DNA from: Watersipora subatra
Lineage: Eukaryota; Bryozoa; Gymnolaemata; Cheilostomatida; Watersiporidae
NCBI RefSeq assembly: GCF_963576615.1
Contig: NC_088717.1
Span: 955,001-1,019,000, forward strand
Length of the DNA: 64,000 nucleotides
Direction: 5' to 3'
Positions 58,074 through 64,000 of the stretch are shown piece after piece (position 1 is the first letter of the stretch; each line of letters opens with the position of its first letter). The position numbers were made by a program, and so were the translations under genes. The notes under the pieces are model-generated. The model did no database searches, was not told the origin of the DNA, and worked only from the letters and a program-made list of their open reading frames with translations.

Positions 58074-61000
58074 CTACGAAAGAATAGACGGCGAGTTAGA
58101 TAAACGCTAACAGACAGTTTGAATGTTCCTGTTATTGGTTATTTTATTGATTAGTCAGTATTGATAAGCGAGAGTATTGAAATTTGACACATGTCAATAG
58201 TAACCGTTGACACATGCCATTATCAACTGTTGACACATGTCAGCGATAAAGTATTGACAGTAACCAGTATTAACATAAGCCAATAGTGACAATGTCAAAA
58301 TTGATTCTTGAAATGTGAGCTCTTAGGATTTAATAAAAACATTATTATGAAGAATTATAGAATATATTACGTAAATATTCTATATAAACTACATGTACAT
58401 ATTAAACATATGCATAAAATTATAGGATATTACTATTTAGAATTACAGTGTACCCTCGAGATACGAGTACCCTGATATACGATTTTTTCACCTTACGAAG
58501 TCAAACATTGTGAGATCTTCACCTCGCTATACGAATTTTATTTCACCAAATGATTGTGAGAAAAGTTTCGCCCGAGTTAAAATTTGGCGGTCGGTGTGCT
58601 CATAACGCACGTCGAAATAAAAAAAGACACCGAAACATAGTGTGCCGAAAACATTTTCAGAACGTTTAGAAGAGACATGATCGACTTCTCTTATGTCAGA
58701 ATTCTGCGTGGAAAATTTCGTGTAAAATACTCAAGGCAGAGGAAATATTAGCCTGTCTTGACAAGCTGTTGTTTTTGCGTAGTTGTCCCCCCGTCGAGCG
58801 GCGAGCAACAACAGCTTGTCACAAGACGTACTGCACCTGATGCATCAGCTGCACTTATAGGGAGTTGTTCTCTTCCGTCTACGCGGCTCGGCTGCGATGT
58901 TATTCCGGTCGCTCCATTGGTAATCATAACGGATTTCACACAAAAATTTATTTAGAAAAATTAAGATAAGAACGTTTAACTGGCGACCCCTCTCTGCAGT
59001 AAACTTTATTAGAATTTGAGAACTTAGGCAACAACAGCGACTAAACATGTCATTATTTGTGCGCTCAGTCAGTTTTATTTCTATTTTTGTATCAGTCAGT
59101 TTTATTTGTTCTTATGGATTTTATTTTGAGTTTATTTTATTCTCAAGTTCTACTAAAGTTTATCACAGAAACTGGTCTTTGGTTAAACGTTGTAATCTTG
59201 GTTTTTTTACATAAATTTTTGCGTTAAATCCCTTATGATTACCAATGGAGCGACCGACATAACATCGCGGCCAAGCCGCGTAGACGGAAGAGAACAACTC
59301 CCTATAAGTGCAGCTGATGCATCAGGTGCAGTACATCTTGTGACAAGCTGTTGTTGCTCGCCGCTCGACGGGGGGACAACTACGCAAAAACAACAGCTTG
59401 TCAAGACAGGCTAAGGAAATATTCATTTGTAGCGTTATAATATCTTTTACTATTAACTTTTAGTCAGCATACGTATATAACTAAGAGTATCTACATGTCA
59501 TTCGTTAGCTATGGAATCTGAGCCTGCTACAAAACGAAGGAAAAATGATTTCTATGTCAACAAAGTTGGATGTCGTAAATAAGAAGGCACCTGTATTATT
59601 AACATAGTCAAGGAATATGATTGCAACCAATCAGCATTTGCAATTATTATTAAAACAAGAACTCCATCAAAGCAAGCACAAGAAGAAGCTTTCGACTGAA
59701 GATTTGAAGGAGTTAGAAGGCCATGCACGCGATCAGCATTCAAAAGGAGCAACCAATTAATAAGGGCGAAGAGGTAGAAGATACAGAAAAAAAAGTGGAA
59801 TGGTACATTAAAACAATACATGTATAATATATATTATTTATCTCTTGTGTGCCACGTTTTTCATATTTTATTCAGTTTATTTGTTTCCTTTTGATTTTGT
59901 TTTATTTTCTTGTTTAACCATGTCTTTGCGGATGGGCTTGTTATCTCCTATGTGAATACAATTCATCGTATGTATGTAACTCATATAACTAGCTACTCAA
60001 GATGGTTGATGCATTCACATTACTTTCTGAAACTTGTTAAAGCCTTGTCCTTTAGTGTATAAATACGTACAAACTTTGTACGTATGGTTACATTGATTCT
60101 TGTGCACGTTTCATACAAGAAAAGCTACTGTAGCACCTTCTCTGGATCCTTCTACAAGCGTTAGCTAGCTAGCAGTTTTCTGCATTGCACCAGCATTTTT
60201 TCTTTTAAATCAGAAGAAAAATTGGACAGGACTAGACAACTTTCCTTCGCCTGCTAAAAATTCCATTTCATTACGTATTAAATTGACCTTCAAGTGTACA
60301 GCAACATAATTAACATTGATACGTTTTTACCTCCCCTCTGCTTTATTCGCTACATGTACCAGCTAAAGTCACGTTACTCCAAAGGTATGTACGTCCTGTA
60401 TAATAGTAAATAAAATTTCATTTTTCTTTTCGGTAGCCATTAAATGGTCAGGTGTGTGAAAGGCCGCTTTCGATAACTGTATCGCTCGGCATTTCTTATT
60501 GAATTCTGGTTGAAAAAGGTTTCAGCCAGAAACGCTAAATTTTATAATGAAAGTGAAGACAGAAACTTATGAAGGGTAAAAATCTTGTGATAATAAGTTG
60601 AAATTCAGTAAACTAATTCAAAATACATACTAAAACATAAATTAACATACTATTTTGTTATTAATTTTCAATATGTACCGCATTTTTATAAAATTTTGGA
60701 CGATTTTTACCTTGCATTTTTTCATTGTATAATTACAATGGTTTCTATACCCCGACATATGATTTTTCTCGCCATACGATGCCAGTCTTGGAACAGATTA
60801 ACATCGTATCTCGAGGGTGCACTGTATCCACATTCAGACATTCAGGTATTACAAGTTTTTATTGCTAGTTAGTACTAAATATTAATATATCTCAGTAATG
60901 ACTATTAACACCTGTCATTAATGACTGCAGACTCATGCCAGATTTAAAATTTGACATGCTATTAAAATGCCAGCATGGAGACTTGACCAGTATTGGCCAC

Positions 61001-61438
61001 ATAGTAAATTACCTTGATATAGTTGGCTACTATCGATACATTTTTAAAATCAAGCGCAGCATCAATCTCATCCATGACGTAGAGAGGGGTTGGCCGGTAG
61101 TGGTGCAGCGCGAAGACGAGGGCGAGAGAGCTCAGAGTCTTCTCTCCTCCTGACAAGTTGGATATATTCTTCCACGACTTCTTCGGTGGTCGAACGCTTT
61201 AAAGACACACAAGAAGCTAACAATGACTTTCACAAGAGGTACTTTCACCATAGTGAAACGTACAAGATGAAAAAGTAAACAATAGAATTTGGGGAGGAGG
61301 AAATCGCAATTGCGCCAACCTGAAGACGATGCCTTCAGAGAATGGATCCAGAGTATCGACAAGTTCTAGTTCTGCGTCTCCACCGAGAGTAATCATCTGG
61401 TACATTTCCTTGAGCTTACTGGTGATCAGAGAGAAACC
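57912..61438 (-). CDS. SMC4: SMC4, condensin core ATPase: last three coding exons (partial gene span)
   Basis: The three exons join in phase to give the C-terminal 154 residues. They contain [17 protein letters not shown], the ABC signature [13 protein letters not shown], the Walker B and D-loop [18 protein letters not shown], and an H-loop region [12 protein letters not shown]. These match human SMC4 almost residue for residue. SMC4 pairs with SMC2 in condensin to compact mitotic chromosomes. The hinge, coiled coils and Walker A lie beyond the right edge. The tail after GIYKT ([10 protein letters not shown] and ending GKA) is divergent. The gene runs convergent with the prokineticin-like gene. 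Confidence 0.93.
58182..58295. repeat. Degenerate GTTGACACATGTCA repeat
   Basis: Four or five imperfect units including TTGACACATGTCAATAGTAA, in the last SMC4 intron. Confidence 0.7.
58749..59413. mobile_element. Fold-back element nested in the pogo-like transposon
   Basis: The arm from 58749 to about 58955 is repeated inverted at about 59206-59413 with few mismatches. The ends read TAGCCTGTCTTGACAAGCTG. AGGAAATAT stands immediately outside both ends (58740-58748 and 59414-59422), a 9-bp target duplication as made by Mutator-like elements. Matching open frames of about 65 codons on opposite strands are by-products of the inverted arms. Confidence 0.85.
59508..59760 (+). pseudogene. Broken Tigger/pogo transposase N-terminus
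   Basis: Three frames must be combined to follow the similarity, and several stops intervene. It is described here as a relic and not as a functional protein. Confidence 0.6.
61013..61196 (-). CDS. SMC4: SMC4 second-last exon: signature motif and Walker B
   Basis: It begins after CTTTAAAG with the last base of Ser, then [20 protein letters not shown]. It ends VANYIK at donor GTAATT, phase 0. Confidence 0.95.
61320..61438 (-). CDS. SMC4: SMC4 third-last exon
   Basis: It begins after acceptor GATTGTAG with [15 protein letters not shown] and ends [10 protein letters not shown] plus two bases of a Ser codon. The donor GTTGGC is weak, but phase and protein match demand it. The frame would otherwise run on into unrelated sequence. 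Confidence 0.9.
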
Positions 61439-61658
61439 CTACAATCAACAACCTATTCATGCAAGTCAAGTGATGGGTCTGCTACCAATGTCTGTCATAC
61501 AGCAGTTTGATGAATTGTATAGGACAGAGCCAATACAAAATTTAAGAACACCCACTGCAGGAAAGGAACAACAGCGAATTAACAAACTATAAAAAATTGG
61601 TAGGATGACACATAAATTGTATATATAACTGCCGAAGCACGACTATATATATAACATA

Positions 61659-63056
61659 CAGTAGTACCTCGACATATGAGTGCCCCACCATATGACAAAA
61701 TCGAGAAATAAGCACAATTTTGAGCAAGTTTCTTCCTTGAGATACGAGAAACCTTGGAGCTACAAGCAGGTTCTCAAAGGCCACTATATATGCCCAAGTA
61801 TGCGAGAGGTCATTTTCGAAAACAGCATCGCTCAGTCTTTCTCCTCAAATCAGTTTGAAAAAGTTATAGCAAAAATGGGGCAAAAAGTGTCAAACCGGAA
61901 ACAGATATTGAAAATTAAGACGAAGACAAAATTAAACATGAGCAGAAGATTAAATGTTAGCTTCAGTTGTGTGTTTAGTAAGCTAAGTTATTTTAGGTGA
62001 AATTCAAAGTTTGACTGTATGTTACGTAACATCATAAAACTCTATTGTACTAAACACATTGCTGTCAAGTCTCTCCCACACCACTATTAGCTACTAAGCC
62101 TATCTCGTAGGTAAGAACTACATACAATACTGTACTAAGCCTATCTCGGAGGTAAGAACTACATGCAATACTGTACTAAGCCTATCTCGTAGGTAAGAAC
62201 TCCATACAATACTGTACTAAGCCTATCTCGTAGGTAAGAACTCCATACAATACTGTACTAAGCCTATCTCGTAGGTAAGAACTCCATACAATACTGTACT
62301 AAGCCTATCTTGTAGGTAAGAACTACATGCAATACTGTACTAAGCCTATCTCGTAGGTAAGAACTCCATACAATACTGTACTAAGCCTATCTCGTAGGTA
62401 AGAACTCCATACAATACTGTACTAAGCCTATCTCGTAGGTAAGAACTACATGCAATACTGTACTAAGCCTATCTCGTAGGTAAGAACTCCATACAATACT
62501 GTACTAAGCCTATCTCGTAGGTAAGAACTCCATACAATACTGTACTAAGCCTATCTCGTAGGTAAGAACTCCATACAATACTGTACTAAGCCTATCTTGT
62601 AGGTAAGAACTACATGCAATACTGTACTAAGCCTATCTCGTAGGTAAGAACTCCATACAATACTGTACTAAGCCTATCTCGTAGGTAAGAACTCCATACA
62701 ATACTGTACTAAGCCTATCTCGTAGGTAAGAACTCCATACAATACTGTACTAAGCCTATCTCGTAGGTAAGAACTCCATACAATACTGTACATAAAAAAG
62801 TTAGGGACATTTTATTGCAGATCATAACCACTAAATAGGTACAGTATTTTTACTTTTTTAGCGTAGGTACTGAATTACAATTAAAAACAATTATTTTCAT
62901 CATACTATCCTGTTTCATGTGGTTTTTCATAATATGGGAACGGATTAATTTGTATTTGATTACTTTATATAGGAAATATTGCCTTGAGATACGGGACAAT
63001 TGACATACAAGTTCAATCTCAGAACCCATTTAGGTTGTATGTCAAGGTATGACGTA
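61659..63056. mobile_element. Second Tigger-like element, holding a minisatellite
   Basis: The left end reads CAGTAGTACCTCGACATATG and is preceded by TA. Inside, phrases such as GAGATACGAGAAACC recur. Near 62975-63056 the sequence includes GAGATACGGGAC and TGTATGTCAAGGTA, an inverse relation to TACCTCGACATA at the left. The right boundary is approximate. No transposase was seen. It is presumed to lie in the next SMC4 intron. Confidence 0.5.
62085..62795. repeat. 41-bp minisatellite
   Basis: About 17 copies of a 41-bp unit containing GTACTAAGCCTATCTCGTAG and GTAAGAACTCCATACAATAC. The variants ACTACATGC and ACTCCATAC are interspersed regularly. It sits inside the Tigger-like element. Confidence 0.95.
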
Positions 63057-63323
63057 CTAGAGATACCAGACAACTGCTATGTGGTTGTTGATAAGCCTCT
63101 AGATTCGCCTAGAATCAGCTTTGTGCCAGTTGAGGAAGATACTCCTGGTACATCAGTGGTGGGAGCCAATATCAATATTGAAAATAACTCTCCGCTTGAC
63201 AATGTTTCATTAGACCATGTTAGATCAACAAACAAGTCATACAATGGTCTGTCTACCAGCCAGAGGAATTTATATTTAATTATGTTGGCCATTGTACAAC
63301 TGGAACATGAACTAAGATATTAG
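63045..63323 (+). other. Unassigned open frame of coding-like composition
   Basis: It reads LEIPDNCYVVVDKPLDSPRI, then FVPVEEDTPGTSVVGANI and on to TAG. Codon usage looks protein-like, but I recognise no domain. It is antisense to SMC4 and next to a transposon end, so it may be a transposon ORF or a stray exon. Confidence 0.25.
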
Positions 63324-63689
63324 GTTGATTATTACAGGGCGATTACATGGCAACCGGTACAGCAATTTGGAACTGAATCTAACAGTTTTAAGCCAAGTAG
63401 CTTTGAAGTCACACACGCTCCCGCTCTGTGTGATTACAACCAATTGCATGCTGGCGTTTGACTGGACTATCTTTTATTAGTGAATTGAATACTTCTATCA
63501 TCTCTTCACCAACAGTTGATCCAGTCACGATTAAGAATACAACATGGAGGCGCATGACTATGAGAAGGAAGTAGCTGAAACCGTGTTGCTTTCTTGAGAG
63601 ATGTTCACTCAGATGTGGCCTCTCATGGCAAACTAAGGTAGACTTGGTTAAAATACACGCTTTCTGGCTGCAGTTAAACCATACCTTGA

Positions 63690-63872
63690 CACCATGTTTA
63701 TGCAAAAAAATGTTAACACCATGTTACGTTATTACCATGTTATGTTAACACCATGTTGCATAAACACCATGTTATGTGAACATCATGTTATGTTAACACC
63801 ATTTTATGTTAACACCATGTTATGTGAACATCATGTTATGTTAACACCATGTTATGTTAACACCATGTTATG
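63690..63872. repeat. 16-bp minisatellite (ACCATGTTATGTTAAC)
   Basis: About eleven imperfect copies. The 83-codon frame across it is a by-product. Confidence 0.88.
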
Positions 63873-64000
63873 TACTGGAGCAGTAGTCTTTTACCTATAC
63901 ATATCACAAATTCCAAATCTATTTGAAACATTGGTCTCATGCTAACATCTATGGGTCTCAGCCAGTCATTTGATGTTGATATCAAGTGCTCGTGTTTACA

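Larger units (their letters stand above)
58446..60824. mobile_element. Pogo/Tigger-like DNA transposon, 2.38 kb, degraded
   Basis: The ends read CAGTGTACCCTCGAGATACG and, inverted, CAGTGCACCCTCGAGATACG, matching at 19 of 20 bases. TA flanks each side, the target duplication of the Tc1/mariner/pogo superfamily. Inside, frame-shifted plus-strand fragments (59508-59720) read [10 protein letters not shown], then [19 protein letters not shown] and [12 protein letters not shown], which resemble the CENP-B-type DNA-binding head of Tigger/pogo transposases. The DDE catalytic region was not recognised. It lies entirely within the last SMC4 intron. Confidence 0.85.

Noticed and set aside
58758-59404. 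Identical 65-codon frames on opposite strands
   Set aside because: They are the two arms of a fold-back element, not a duplicated gene.
63694-63945. 83-codon frame rich in HHVMLTPCYVN
   Set aside because: It is a by-product of the 16-bp ACCATGTTATGTTAAC array.

Overview
This is animal nuclear DNA. It is AT-rich and carries many short exons with GT-AG introns, tRNA-derived SINEs, degraded LINEs, pogo/Tigger-type DNA transposons, MITEs and more than a dozen minisatellite arrays. Nothing is bacterial: there are no operons, rRNA or CRISPR. The gene content (a THSD1-like receptor that also has a CUB-like domain, a secreted prokineticin/astakine-like protein, and SMC4) fits an invertebrate, most likely a marine lophotrochozoan such as a mollusc, brachiopod or bryozoan. 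That placement is inference from gene families.

Layout. From 1 to 10.4 kb there is no convincing gene: a LINE scrap, a SINE, and three long tandem arrays (35-bp units at 3.4-4.2 kb, 40-bp at 6.2-8.0 kb, 18-bp at 8.35-9.3 kb), with a 1.2-kb insertion that has a 17-bp flanking duplication. From 10.5 to 12.9 kb a minus-strand two-exon gene encodes a small single-pass, probably mitochondrial, membrane protein. Its intron holds a 1.3-kb inverted-repeat element packed with copies of CAACTCGAGTTG. A related small minus-strand exon pair lies at 17.8-18.1 kb.

From 15.7 to 45.5 kb a plus-strand gene of 16 coding exons, reconstructed here with all splice phases agreeing, encodes a receptor-like protein of about 1059 residues: signal peptide, THSD1-like ectodomain, one thrombospondin type-1 repeat, CUB-like domain, one membrane helix and a long cytoplasmic tail. 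From 46.3 to 56.6 kb a second plus-strand gene of 10 coding exons encodes a secreted protein of about 505 residues: signal peptide, Trp/Ser/Glu-rich segment and two ten-cysteine prokineticin-like domains. From 57.9 to 61.4 kb lie the last three coding exons of SMC4 (condensin) on the minus strand, convergent with the prokineticin-like gene. A 2.38-kb pogo-like transposon with a fold-back element inside it occupies most of the last SMC4 intron. From 61.6 to 64 kb there is a second Tigger-like element that contains a 41-bp minisatellite.

The most unusual points are the two-domain prokineticin-like protein with a Trp-rich N-terminal half, the THSD1 plus CUB architecture, and minisatellites that look derived from, or sit inside, pogo/Tigger-type transposons. 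Gene models come from reading splice signals, phases and remembered family similarity. No alignment or search was run.
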